Origin: CAVEFW01 sp964579575
GTDB taxonomy: Bacteria > Actinomycetota > Coriobacteriia > Coriobacteriales > Eggerthellaceae
Length of the DNA stretch: 64,000 nucleotides
NCBI GenBank assembly: GCA_964579575.1
Contig: CAZOGL010000003.1
Coordinates: 1 to 64,000 of the forward strand
Direction: 5' to 3'
Numbering within the stretch: the stretch's first letter is position 1; each line of letters begins with the position of its first letter. A program made the translations under genes and the position numbers. The notes beneath the pieces were generated by a model. That model was not told where the DNA came from. It saw only the letters and a program-made list of their open reading frames with translations, and made no database searches. Below are positions 8,526-15,687 of this stretch, in pieces.

Positions 8526-8555
8526 CAACGCGAGTAACAACGCGGGTAATAACGC
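8520..8555 (+). repeat. 12-bp tandem repeat spanning the tsf stop codon
   Basis: Three units: GAGTAACAACGC at 8520 and 8532, then GGGTAATAACGC at 8544. The unit is a multiple of three, so each TAA is in the tsf frame. GAACAAGC-type repeats follow at about 8561-8575. Confidence 0.9.
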
Positions 8556-8586
8556 CGCTTGAACAAGCTGAACAAGCGTGAAATCG

Positions 8587-8613
8587 AAGGCGCCTCAGAA
8601 TGGGGCGCCTTTT
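8587..8613 (+). terminator. Terminator of rpsB-tsf
   Basis: AAGGCGCC (8587-8594) pairs with GGCGCCTT (8604-8611) and runs into a T-rich end. Confidence 0.85.
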
Positions 8614-8750
8614 CGTTGTTTGGGGGCGTCGCGCGTTGTCTGCAAGCGTCTTGCGTTGCCTGCAAGCATTGCGTTGTTTGGGGGCGTTTTGCATTGCCTG
8701 CAGTCCTTTTCGTTGTTTGAAAGCGTTTTGCATTGCCTGCAGGTATTTTG
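8614..8750. repeat. Imperfect interspersed repeats downstream of tsf
   Basis: Variants of GCGTTGTTTGGGGGCGT and of TTGCGTTGCCTGCAAGC alternate four to five times. No coding frame is convincing. The block separates the tsf terminator from the murA promoter. Confidence 0.75.
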
Positions 8751-8821
8751 CAAGTTATCCATTCGGCCCAATTTCGACTGTGAATTTTTATTGAGCGTAC
8801 TGCGATAGGGGTGGAGCAATC

Positions 8822-8827
8822 TATAAT
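8822..8827 (+). promoter_or_regulatory. Likely -10 element of murA
   Basis: A perfect TATAAT lies 58 bp before the murA start; no good -35 at the proper distance is visible. Confidence 0.5.
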
Positions 8828-8885
8828 GAGGGCACACCAACTTCGAGCGACTTTTCGCTCTTTCCATATATGAAGGGACTTTCCC

Positions 8886-10169
8886 ATGTCGAAGGATGTC
8901 ATTGTCGTCCAAGGCACTCATACCCTCTCTGGCGAGGTTCGTGTCTATGGAGCCAAGAACTCTGCGTTGAAACTCATGGCGGCAGCCATTTTGGGCCAGG
9001 GCGAAACACGCATTGACAACGTGCCGCTCATCTCCGATATCGGTATCATGTCGCAGGTCCTCGAGGAGCTTGGCGCCAAGGTCACCCGTGATGACCACGC
9101 TCTCATCATCGATACGTCTGCTGTCTCGAAATGGGAGACGCCGTACAACCTCGTGACGAAGATGCGTGCGAGCATCTCCGTCCTCGGCCCCTTGATCGGT
9201 CGGTTCGGCAAGGCGATCGTCGCTATGCCGGGCGGTTGCCAAATCGGTGCACGCAAGATCGACATGCACCTTGTCGGTTTGGCCGAGCTCGGTGTCGAGT
9301 TTCGTGTGAGCCATGGCAACCTCATCGCCACGACTCCCAACGGACTTCATGGGGCAAACGTCCTTCTGACCTTCCCGAGCGTCGGCGCCACGGAGAACAT
9401 GCTCATGGCCGCCGTCGTCGCTGAGGGCGAGACCATCATCGACAATGCCGCGCGCGAGCCGGAGATTGTCGACCTTTGCAACATGCTCAACGAGATGGGT
9501 GCCCACGTTGAGGGCGGTGGCACGCCCACCATCACCGTGCAGGGCACCTCCCTCGACAACCTCCATCCTTGCGTCCACTCGACGGTGGGTGATCGCATCG
9601 AGGCGGGGACGTTCTTGGCCGGCGGCGCTCTGACCGGCGGCCCGCTTACCGTTCGTGGTATCGATCCGAGCTTTTTGCGCATGGCCATCATCAAGCTTGA
9701 GGCCATGGGATGCACCATTGAGACAGGGGAGGACTATATCACGGTCGCTCGCGAGGGCGAACTTCATGCCGTCGATATCCAAACCCTTCCCCATCCCGGG
9801 TTCCCTACCGACCTTCAAGCCCAGTTCATGCTCTTGGCGGTTTGCGCCGATGGCAACTCCGTCATCACGGAGAACGTCTTTGAGAACCGCTTCATGTTCG
9901 CGGCCGAGTTGGCTCGTATGGGGGCGGATATCTCCATTGACGGCCACCATGCCCTAGTCCACGGCAATGTCCGTCTCCAAGGTGCCGACGTGTCCTCTAC
10001 CGACTTGCGCGCGGGCGCTGCCCTCGTCTTGGCCGGTATCGTGGCCGAAGGTGAGACCCGCGTTCACGAGGTGAGCCATATCGATCGCGGTTACGAGGAC
10101 TATGTGGGCAAGCTGGCCTCGCTCGGCGCCTCCATCACCCGTCACGTCGACGACGATTCTTGGCAGTAG
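8886..10169 (+). CDS. murA: UDP-N-acetylglucosamine 1-carboxyvinyltransferase
   Basis: The 427-residue cytoplasmic enzyme transfers enolpyruvate from PEP to UDP-GlcNAc, the first committed step of peptidoglycan synthesis. The start YGAKNSALKL (about 21-30) holds the catalytic-type Lys/Asn pair, and PGGCQIGAR contains the active-site cysteine (C118), the residue alkylated by fosfomycin; it is not replaced by Asp. Length is standard. The LCP-family gene starts 9 bases after its stop, so the two are probably cotranscribed. Confidence 0.97.
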   Translation: MSKDVIVVQGTHTLSGEVRVYGAKNSALKLMAAAILGQGETRIDNVPLISDIGIMSQVLEELGAKVTRDDHALIIDTSAVSKWETPYNLVTKMRASISVLGPLIGRFGKAIVAMPGGCQIGARKIDMHLVGLAELGVEFRVSHGNLIATTPNGLHGANVLLTFPSVGATENMLMAAVVAEGETIIDNAAREPEIVDLCNMLNEMGAHVEGGGTPTITVQGTSLDNLHPCVHSTVGDRIEAGTFLAGGALTGGPLTVRGIDPSFLRMAIIKLEAMGCTIETGEDYITVAREGELHAVDIQTLPHPGFPTDLQAQFMLLAVCADGNSVITENVFENRFMFAAELARMGADISIDGHHALVHGNVRLQGADVSSTDLRAGAALVLAGIVAEGETRVHEVSHIDRGYEDYVGKLASLGASITRHVDDDSWQ

Positions 10170-10178
10170 CGTCCTTCT

Positions 10179-11954
10179 ATGAGTTCCGAGAGAAACGCGG
10201 GGGAGACGCCCCGCTCCACCCCACGACGAAACGCGACGAGAAGGGCGCGCGCAAGCGAAGATCGCGCGGTGGGTCAAACCACCCGTCACGGCTCCAATCA
10301 GGTCCCGACTGGGGCGACGCAGCAGACGCGCCCCCGCACCTCCGCGAGCCATGCCCAAGAGGCATCCAATCGCGCACAGGGCGTGCCCGGATCTGGCCGT
10401 ACCCGGGGCGTACCCAATCGCGGCCAAGGCTCATCCAATCGCGCACAGGGCGCGCCCGCACGCACACGGAACGCGACCAACCGCCGCCAACACGCCGCAT
10501 CCACACCGCAAACACGTCAGCAAGCGCGCCATTCCGCGCCGAATCCGCACTATTCCGCGTTGCAGGGCGGCTCCCATATGAACGCCCAAAGCGTTGACTT
10601 TACCAGCCCCCGTCGGAGCAAGCGAGCTGCACGGGGCGAGGTTCGAAACGTCAGGGCCATGGGCACATCCCAAAAGGTTGGCGGGTCGCTTCTCCACCCT
10701 CATGACAACAAGAGTTTTGCCCAAGGCGTCCAACGCAAGTCACGCCTCAAGCGGTTTCTCATGGTCTTTGTCGCCCTTCTCGTCGTGGTCGGCGTCGGTG
10801 TCGGCGTCGGCATGGTGGTCTTCTTCAGCGGGCTTGGTTCCAAGTTCGCTCTGCCAGGCCAATACCGCCCCACAACGCTTGTCGCCCAAAACCAGGACGG
10901 CGCCTACTACGTCTTGGTCGTAGCCGACCTTGACGCCTCGGACGGGTGCGATACCGATGTCGACTCGATCGCGTTGGTCCGCGTCGACCCCGATGCGAAG
11001 AAGTTGGCGCTTATCTCCGTCCCGACCAAAATCTCTGCGAGTTTGTCCGACGGCTCCACGAAAACCATCGCAGACGCGGTCTCGGTCGGTGGTTACACGG
11101 AACTCGTGGAAAAGGTTGCCTCGATGACTGGGGTTAGCGTGTCACATTTCGTGAAGGTCGACGAGGCGGGTATCCGTTCCATCGTGAACGCCATGGGGGG
11201 ATTGACGCTCCATCTCTCCGAGGAGGTTGACGATCCCAACGCCGGCTATATTTACATCCCCGCAGGTCAGCAAACCCTTAACGCCGACCAAGCCATGACG
11301 TTCCTTCGCGCCAGCAACTATCGCGAGGGACGGACGACGATGGAGGAGAACCAGACGCTCGTCATCGCCATGGTGGCAGAATACCTCTCCCAAGGTTCCC
11401 AAGCAGATACCTCCTCCCGCCTTGACGGAATTGCGGGAAGCTTCCAAACCGATTGGTCGGGTACTGACCTGACCGCCGCGTTCAGGGCCATAAGTGGTTT
11501 CCAAGCCTCCAACGCCTACCGCGACAGTGTGCCGTGCTATGCGACCTCCACCAAAGACGATGCCACCTATTCCGTATATACCGCCGAGCTCGCTACGTTG
11601 ATCGACAACATCAACTCCGGTAACTACACCAGCGGCAATGAAGGGTCCCTAACTAATATCAATCCGAGTGCTTACACGGTGACGGTACGAAACGGTTCGG
11701 GCATCACCGGTGGAGCCACGACAATCGCAAACATCCTGTCGGGTGTCGGATTCCAGATTGCGGAGACGGGCAACGCCGATAGTTTCGTGTACAGCGAAAC
11801 CCTTGTAATCTACGGAAACGAAACCTTGAAGGAAGCGGCGCAGGCGGCTGTGGGAGTTCTCGGCGTCGGGCGTGCCACCGAGGCCGGCGTGTACTACGCC
11901 TACGATACCGACCTGCTTGTTATTTTGGGCTCCGACTGGAAGCCCATCAGCTAG
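10179..11954 (+). CDS. LCP-family (LytR-CpsA-Psr) cell-envelope protein with LytR_C domain
   Basis: The 591-residue protein has a basic low-complexity N-terminus (1-190), one transmembrane helix (about 192-216), an LCP domain (about 240-400) and a LytR_C domain (about 500-585, TVTVRNGSGITGG). LCP enzymes attach teichoic-acid-like or other glycopolymers to peptidoglycan. The domain is recognised by DVDSIALVRVDP, GGLTLHLSEEV and LNADQAMTFLRASN. However, the usual Pro-Arg-Asp after the second strand is VPTKIS and the later Arg-rich RxR...R..RQ segment is weak, so activity is uncertain. Start is uncertain: ATG 10179 has no strong ribosome site, and ATG 10578 would remove most of the disordered region. 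Confidence 0.8.
   Translation: MSSERNAGETPRSTPRRNATRRARASEDRAVGQTTRHGSNQVPTGATQQTRPRTSASHAQEASNRAQGVPGSGRTRGVPNRGQGSSNRAQGAPARTRNATNRRQHAASTPQTRQQARHSAPNPHYSALQGGSHMNAQSVDFTSPRRSKRAARGEVRNVRAMGTSQKVGGSLLHPHDNKSFAQGVQRKSRLKRFLMVFVALLVVVGVGVGVGMVVFFSGLGSKFALPGQYRPTTLVAQNQDGAYYVLVVADLDASDGCDTDVDSIALVRVDPDAKKLALISVPTKISASLSDGSTKTIADAVSVGGYTELVEKVASMTGVSVSHFVKVDEAGIRSIVNAMGGLTLHLSEEVDDPNAGYIYIPAGQQTLNADQAMTFLRASNYREGRTTMEENQTLVIAMVAEYLSQGSQADTSSRLDGIAGSFQTDWSGTDLTAAFRAISGFQASNAYRDSVPCYATSTKDDATYSVYTAELATLIDNINSGNYTSGNEGSLTNINPSAYTVTVRNGSGITGGATTIANILSGVGFQIAETGNADSFVYSETLVIYGNETLKEAAQAAVGVLGVGRATEAGVYYAYDTDLLVILGSDWKPIS
10363..10452 (+). repeat. In-frame 21-bp repeat in the LCP gene's disordered N-terminus
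   Basis: A 21-bp sequence beginning CATCCAATCGCGCACAGG is identical at 10363-10383 and 10432-10452, 69 bases (23 codons) apart. It encodes the recurring SNRAQG peptide. Confidence 0.8.
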
Positions 11955-11986
11955 CTTTGGGCTCCGACTGGAAGCCCATCAGCTAG
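11924..11986 (+). repeat. Tandem duplication of the LCP gene end including stop
   Basis: The last about 31 bases of the gene, from TTTGGGCTCC through CAGCTAG, are repeated immediately at 11956-11986 without a mismatch. The offset is 32 bp, so the second stop is out of frame. Confidence 0.95.
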
Positions 11987-12013
11987 CAGGTTGCCGCCAC
12001 ACTCCAATATCAA

Positions 12014-12042
12014 TTAGTGAGCGGTGCGCGGTGTGCTAGAAT
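12014..12042 (+). promoter_or_regulatory. Likely promoter of the Nfu gene
   Basis: TTAGTG and TAGAAT with 17-bp spacing; the gene starts 43 bases further on behind AAAAGGAG. Confidence 0.65.
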
Positions 12043-12084
12043 CACCAACCAAGAACGAACACGCATCGATTAAAAGGAGTTTCC

Positions 12085-12312
12085 ATGGTAGAGAAGAGCG
12101 ATGTCTTGGCGGTTTTGGATCTGATTCGTCCGAGCTTGCAGGCTGATGGCGGCGATGTCCGCCTCGTTGACGTGACCGAGGACGGTGTCGTCTCCGTCGA
12201 GTTGCAAGGAGCTTGCGATGGTTGCCCCATGGCTGCCATGACCCTTGCGAATGGTATCGAGCGCATCCTCAAGGACCGCGTTCCGGGTGTCACCCAGGTC
12301 GTGCCTGCGTAA
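12085..12312 (+). CDS. Nfu/NifU C-terminal-type Fe-S cluster carrier
   Basis: The 75-residue protein consists only of the NifU C-terminal (Nfu) domain. It begins DVLAVLDLIRPSLQADGGDV and has the CDGCPMA motif (C48/C51) that binds a bridging [4Fe-4S] cluster between two subunits. It probably passes clusters to apoproteins in the cytoplasm. It has its own promoter and terminator, so it is monocistronic. No isc or suf genes are nearby. Confidence 0.93.
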   Translation: MVEKSDVLAVLDLIRPSLQADGGDVRLVDVTEDGVVSVELQGACDGCPMAAMTLANGIERILKDRVPGVTQVVPA

Positions 12313-12328
12313 GGTTCGAGCCAAAACG

Positions 12329-12360
12329 AGGCGCGTCGGCTGGGTCGGCGCGCCTTTTTT
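12329..12360 (+). terminator. Terminator of the Nfu gene
   Basis: AGGCGCG (12329-12335) pairs with CGCGCCT (12349-12355), followed by a run of T. Confidence 0.9.
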
Positions 12361-12402
12361 GTAGTTTATGTTTGGTGGGAGTTGTTTGAGAGGGAGTGCA
12401 TG

Positions 12403-12693
12403 ATGGCACATTGTTGGGAACAGCGCGGTTGCGATGAGGAGATGAGGGGGAGGTGTCCTCACAACATCCCCGGTGAGCCATGTCCTGCGGATTGCAACTA
12501 CTCGGCATGCTTCCGCGAGACGCATGTGGTTGCCACCGATTTCAACATGTTGCTCAACCCCGACTTGAACTACGACGCCGCCTCCAAGGAGGTGTGCCGC
12601 GTGTGCGAGTTTTTCCTCACCCACGGTCCCGATGCGAGTACCATCGCGGACAACCCGCAGCGTCAGGGAAACCCCAACCGGTTTTTGCTCTAG
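12403..12693 (+). CDS. Small cysteine-rich protein with a two-CW-like motif
   Basis: The 96-residue protein is of unknown function. It opens MAHCWEQRGCDEEM and continues CPHN, CPADC, SAC and CRVC. The spacing CW-x4-C followed by a proline-preceded cysteine recalls the two-CW domain, thought to bind metal or an Fe-S cluster, but this is pattern recognition only. ATG 12403 is preferred over 12400 because AGGGAG (12391-12396) then has a six-base spacing. It lies 12 bases before lgt and is probably cotranscribed with it. Confidence 0.7.
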   Translation: MAHCWEQRGCDEEMRGRCPHNIPGEPCPADCNYSACFRETHVVATDFNMLLNPDLNYDAASKEVCRVCEFFLTHGPDASTIADNPQRQGNPNRFLL

Positions 12694-12705
12694 GAAAGGC
12701 CGCAC

Positions 12706-13539
12706 GTGCTAAACGACTTCTACCATTCCCTTGACCCGGTTCTGTTCACCATCGGGCCGTTTTCCGTGAGGTGGTATGGCCTTGCGTATGTCGCAGGATT
12801 CATCGTCGCTGGCTTTATCATCTGGCGCATCGCCCGACGTTGGCGTGTGCGTTTCAACGATGACGCCCTCATGACCATCATGTTGTGCGCGGTGGTGGGC
12901 ATCCTGCTCGGTGCACGGTTGGGGTATTGCCTCTTTTATGGAAACGGGTACTACTTCACCCACCCTTTGGAGATTCTCGCCTTCAACCAAGGAGGCATGA
13001 GCTTCCATGGCGGGTTGGTCGGCGGGCTCCTCTCCGGCATCGTTGCGGCAAAGCTCACGGGCATTCCCTATCTGACCTTGGCCGATATCGCGGTCATCGG
13101 AGCGCCTTGGGGGTTGTTCTTCGGACGTTGTGCGAATTTCATCAACGGTGAGCTTTGGGGCGCGGTGACGGACTTGCCTTGGGGGGTCGCCTTCGGCGGG
13201 GATGCGGGTACGGTCATGCGCCATCCGACCCAGCTTTACGAGGCGTTCCTTGAGGGTATCGTGATCTTTGTCGTGTTGTTTGCCCTCTCCCGTAAGCAAC
13301 CTCCCCGCAGCCGGGGGACCTTCCTTGGCCTGTTCTTGGTCATGTACGGGTGTTTCCGTTTTGCTATCGAGTTCGTTCGCCAACCCGATGCACAGCTTGG
13401 GTATCTGTTCGGGACGGGTTGGGTGACGATGGGCCAGATGCTTTCCTTGCCCCTGATCATTGCGGGAATTGCGATTCTTGTCTACACAATCAAGGTGAGA
13501 CCGCCGCAACAGGGCCTGCCTGAGCAAGAGGGGGCTTGA
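12706..13539 (+). CDS. lgt: Prolipoprotein diacylglyceryl transferase
   Basis: The 277-residue polytopic membrane enzyme transfers diacylglycerol from phosphatidylglycerol to the lipobox cysteine of prolipoproteins. The family signature GRCANFINGELWG (about residues 144-156) and the N-terminal RWYGLAYVAGF are present. It starts with GTG 12706 behind TAGGAAAGG. It would modify the two Tat/lipobox binding proteins in this window. A diverged copy of the end of the gene, with its TGA in frame, lies 75 bases downstream. Confidence 0.96.
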   Translation: MLNDFYHSLDPVLFTIGPFSVRWYGLAYVAGFIVAGFIIWRIARRWRVRFNDDALMTIMLCAVVGILLGARLGYCLFYGNGYYFTHPLEILAFNQGGMSFHGGLVGGLLSGIVAAKLTGIPYLTLADIAVIGAPWGLFFGRCANFINGELWGAVTDLPWGVAFGGDAGTVMRHPTQLYEAFLEGIVIFVVLFALSRKQPPRSRGTFLGLFLVMYGCFRFAIEFVRQPDAQLGYLFGTGWVTMGQMLSLPLIIAGIAILVYTIKVRPPQQGLPEQEGA

Positions 13540-13630
13540 TCGGGATTGTCCAATGAGCCACGGCCCGCGTGTTGGTGCCGGCGAGGACGCACTGCAAAGC
13601 GAGAAGAGGTTTGATCGGGGTTGCCCAATT
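13535..13630 (+). repeat. Diverged duplication of the lgt end
   Basis: CTTGATCGGGATTGTCCAAT (13535-13554) recurs as TTTGATCGGGGTTGCCCAAT (13610-13629). The two TGA triplets are 75 bases (25 codons) apart. Confidence 0.8.
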
Positions 13631-13636
13631 AGGGTA

Positions 13637-13664
13637 TTGCAAAACGCCTGGCTTGTGATACCAT
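13637..13664 (+). promoter_or_regulatory. Likely rpmE promoter
   Basis: TTGCAA and TACCAT with a 16-bp spacer; the same -10 variant as at rpsB. Confidence 0.55.
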
Positions 13665-13718
13665 CAACAGGCTGTCTTGTCTTGGTCGGAAACCAAGACA
13701 CTCTGAAAAGGAGAACCC

Positions 13719-14303
13719 ATGAAAGAAGGAATTCACCCGAATTACGTCGAGTGCACGGTTCGCTGCTCTTGCGGCAACACGTTCGTCACTCGTGCAACCA
13801 AGCCTGAACTCAGGATTGACCTGTGCAACGAATGCCACCCCTTCTTCACCGGCACCCAGAAGCTGATCGACTCGGGCGGTCGTGTCCAACGCTTCACCGA
13901 CAAGTTCGGCGGTGCTCGTGAGGCAATGGCTGAGCGTGAGGCTGCCAAGAAGGCTGCCAAGGCTGCCGCCGCCGCTGAGCGTGAGGCTGCCAAGAAGGCT
14001 GAGCGTGAGGCAAAGGCCGCCGCAAAGGCAAAGCGTGCTGCTGAGTATGCCGCAAAGGCCGAGGCTGAGGCCGCTGCTGCCGCTGAAGCCGCCGCTGCTG
14101 AGGCNNNNNNNNNNNNNNNNNNNNNNNNNNNNNNNNNNNNNNNNNNNNNNNNNNNNNNNNNNNNNNNNNNNNNNNNNNNNNNNNNNNNNNNNNNNNNNNN
14201 NNNNGCCGCCGCTGCTGAGGCCGAAGCTGCTGAGGCTACCGCTGAAGCTGCTCCTGCTGAGGAGCCGGTCGTCGAGGCTGAGACCGAGGCTGCTGCTGAG
14301 TAG
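13719..14303 (+). CDS. rpmE: 50S ribosomal protein L31 with long Ala/Glu/Lys tail (interrupted by gap)
   Basis: Residues 1-70 are a normal zinc-type L31 (MKEGIHPNY, C-S-C-G and LCNECHPF ligands, FTGTQKL). Ordinary L31 ends there, but this frame continues with AREAMAEREAAKKAAK and further Ala/Glu/Lys heptad-like sequence to an acidic end (PAEEPVVEAETEAAAE), probably a long helix projecting from the large subunit. An N gap (14105-14204) lies inside the tail. The 17 bases on each side of the gap are identical, and merging them keeps the frame and gives about 155 residues. The true length is therefore uncertain. Confidence 0.85.
   Translation: MKEGIHPNYVECTVRCSCGNTFVTRATKPELRIDLCNECHPFFTGTQKLIDSGGRVQRFTDKFGGAREAMAEREAAKKAAKAAAAAEREAAKKAEREAKAAAKAKRAAEYAAKAEAEAAAAAEAAAAEXXXXXXXXXXXXXXXXXXXXXXXXXXXXXXXXXXAAAAEAEAAEATAEAAPAEEPVVEAETEAAAE
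14105..14204. other. Assembly gap inside the rpmE tail
   Basis: The gap is 100 N. Left end and right start share GCCGCCGCTGCTGAGGC exactly, so the gap may be an unmerged overlap or a collapsed repeat. Confidence 0.9.
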
Positions 14304-14329
14304 CGCTCGCTGACCATCGTAGGTTTGGA

Positions 14330-14360
14330 GCGGCCCCGCATGCGCGGGGTCGCTTTGATT
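14330..14360 (+). terminator. Terminator of rpmE
   Basis: GCGGCCCCGC pairs with GCGGGGTCGC across an ATGC loop and is followed by TTTGATTTT. The following 240 bases up to the str promoter are AT-richer and hold no supported gene. Confidence 0.85.
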
Positions 14361-14599
14361 TTGTCCACTTTCGCTTTTTCTTCGTGTCTCGTTTCTGTCC
14401 TTAAGCGCGGAGCTGGCGTTTGCCACAGTTTGCGATCTGAAGCGCCTATGCTCGTTACGGTTTGCGGCCTTGGGCGGCTCAGGAAATTTCTTTAAATTTT
14501 TTGGAAGAACCCACCAAATTTTTCAAAACATCCGCTTCATACGTCCCCAACCTGCGGGTTTGCAAAAGGGGAGGATAGACACTCCCGGGTGCGTGGCAT

Positions 14600-14628
14600 T
14601 TGACAACAGGCGAAGAGCAGCGTAAAGT
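14600..14628 (+). promoter_or_regulatory. Promoter of the str operon
   Basis: TTGACA (14600-14605), a 17-bp spacer and TAAAGT (14623-14628). The same pair with the same spacing precedes the tRNA-tuf cluster at 50974. Confidence 0.85.
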
Positions 14629-14700
14629 ACCACCTCGCGCCCTAACAGGCGTTTGTTTTCGTGTGCGCATCAGCTGAGCGCACAGGGGAATTCAGTAAGT

Positions 14701-14720
14701 GCCTTCGAATAAGCGAAGGC
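14701..14720 (+). promoter_or_regulatory. Leader hairpin before rpsL
   Basis: GCCTTCG and CGAAGGC flank a short AT loop just upstream of the GAAGGAG ribosome site. Its place in the str leader suggests a translational or attenuation control element; the ligand is unknown. Confidence 0.5.
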
Positions 14721-14747
14721 TAGGCAGTATATGAAGGAGTTAGTAAA

Positions 14748-15119
14748 TTGCCTACTATTAATCAATTGGTCCGCAAGGGCCGCCTGAAGACGGCGGAAAA
14801 ATCCAAGACGCCGGCTCTGAAGGGCAATCCGCAAAAGCGCGGCGTTTGCACCCGCGTTTACACCACCACGCCGAAGAAGCCGAACTCCGCACTCCGTAAG
14901 GTTTGCCGTGTCCGTCTCGTCAATGGCATGGAAGTCACCGCATACATCCCCGGCGAGGGTCACAACCTCCAAGAGCACTCCATGGTGCTTATCCGTGGTG
15001 GTCGTGTCAAGGACCTTCCTGGTGTCCGCTACAAGGTCATCCGCGCCGCTCTCGACTGCGCTGCAGTTGACAAGCGTCGTCAGGGCCGTAGCCGTTATGG
15101 AGCTAAGCGCCCCAAGTAA
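14748..15119 (+). CDS. rpsL: 30S ribosomal protein S12
   Basis: The 123-residue protein starts with TTG at 14748 behind GAAGGAG. It includes TTPKKPNSALRK, with the lysine at the classical streptomycin-resistance position unchanged, and the GGRVKDLPGVRYK region. It sits at the decoding centre. First gene of the str operon (rpsL-rpsG-fusA). Confidence 0.98.
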   Translation: MPTINQLVRKGRLKTAEKSKTPALKGNPQKRGVCTRVYTTTPKKPNSALRKVCRVRLVNGMEVTAYIPGEGHNLQEHSMVLIRGGRVKDLPGVRYKVIRAALDCAAVDKRRQGRSRYGAKRPK

Positions 15120-15207
15120 GTAACCGTTAAGACGCGCGGACCGAGAAGGGTCTAATGAGCGAATAAGGAGATTCGCCCCGAAGCGCGCAGGAATAAAGGA
15201 GATTTAT

Positions 15208-15678
15208 ATGCCGCGTCGTGCAGCAGCAATCCGCCGCGAAGTGCAGCCGGATGCAAAGTTTAACAATCGTCTCGTCACTCAATTGATCAACAAGATCTTG
15301 CTTGACGGCAAGAAGTCCGTGGCCGAGGACATCGTCTACGGTGCTTTTGACCTGGTTGAGAAGAAGACGGGCGAGGATCCGCTGTCCGTGTTCAAGAAGG
15401 CTATGGACAATGTTCGTCCTACGTTGGAAGTCAAGCCCAAGCGTGTTGGTGGCGCCACCTACCAGGTCCCCATGGAGGTTAACTCCCGCCGCGCAACCAC
15501 GTTGGCAATCCGTTGGATCGTTGACTTCTCCCGTAAGCGCAAGGAGCACACCATGAAGGAGCGCCTTGCCAACGAAATCATGGATGCAGCTAACAACACC
15601 GGCGCCTCTATCAAGAAGCGTGAGGATTTGTACAAGATGGCTGAGTCCAACCGTGCCTTCTCCCACTACCGCTTCTAA
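15208..15678 (+). CDS. rpsG: 30S ribosomal protein S7
   Basis: The 156-residue protein begins MPRRAAAIRREVQPD. It nucleates assembly of the 30S head and contacts the E-site tRNA. Motifs include KARPTLEVKPKR-like EVKPKRVGGATYQVP and the C-terminal AFSHYRF. It lies 88 bases after rpsL and nine before fusA. Confidence 0.98.
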   Translation: MPRRAAAIRREVQPDAKFNNRLVTQLINKILLDGKKSVAEDIVYGAFDLVEKKTGEDPLSVFKKAMDNVRPTLEVKPKRVGGATYQVPMEVNSRRATTLAIRWIVDFSRKRKEHTMKERLANEIMDAANNTGASIKKREDLYKMAESNRAFSHYRF

Positions 15679-15687
15679 GGAGTAGGA

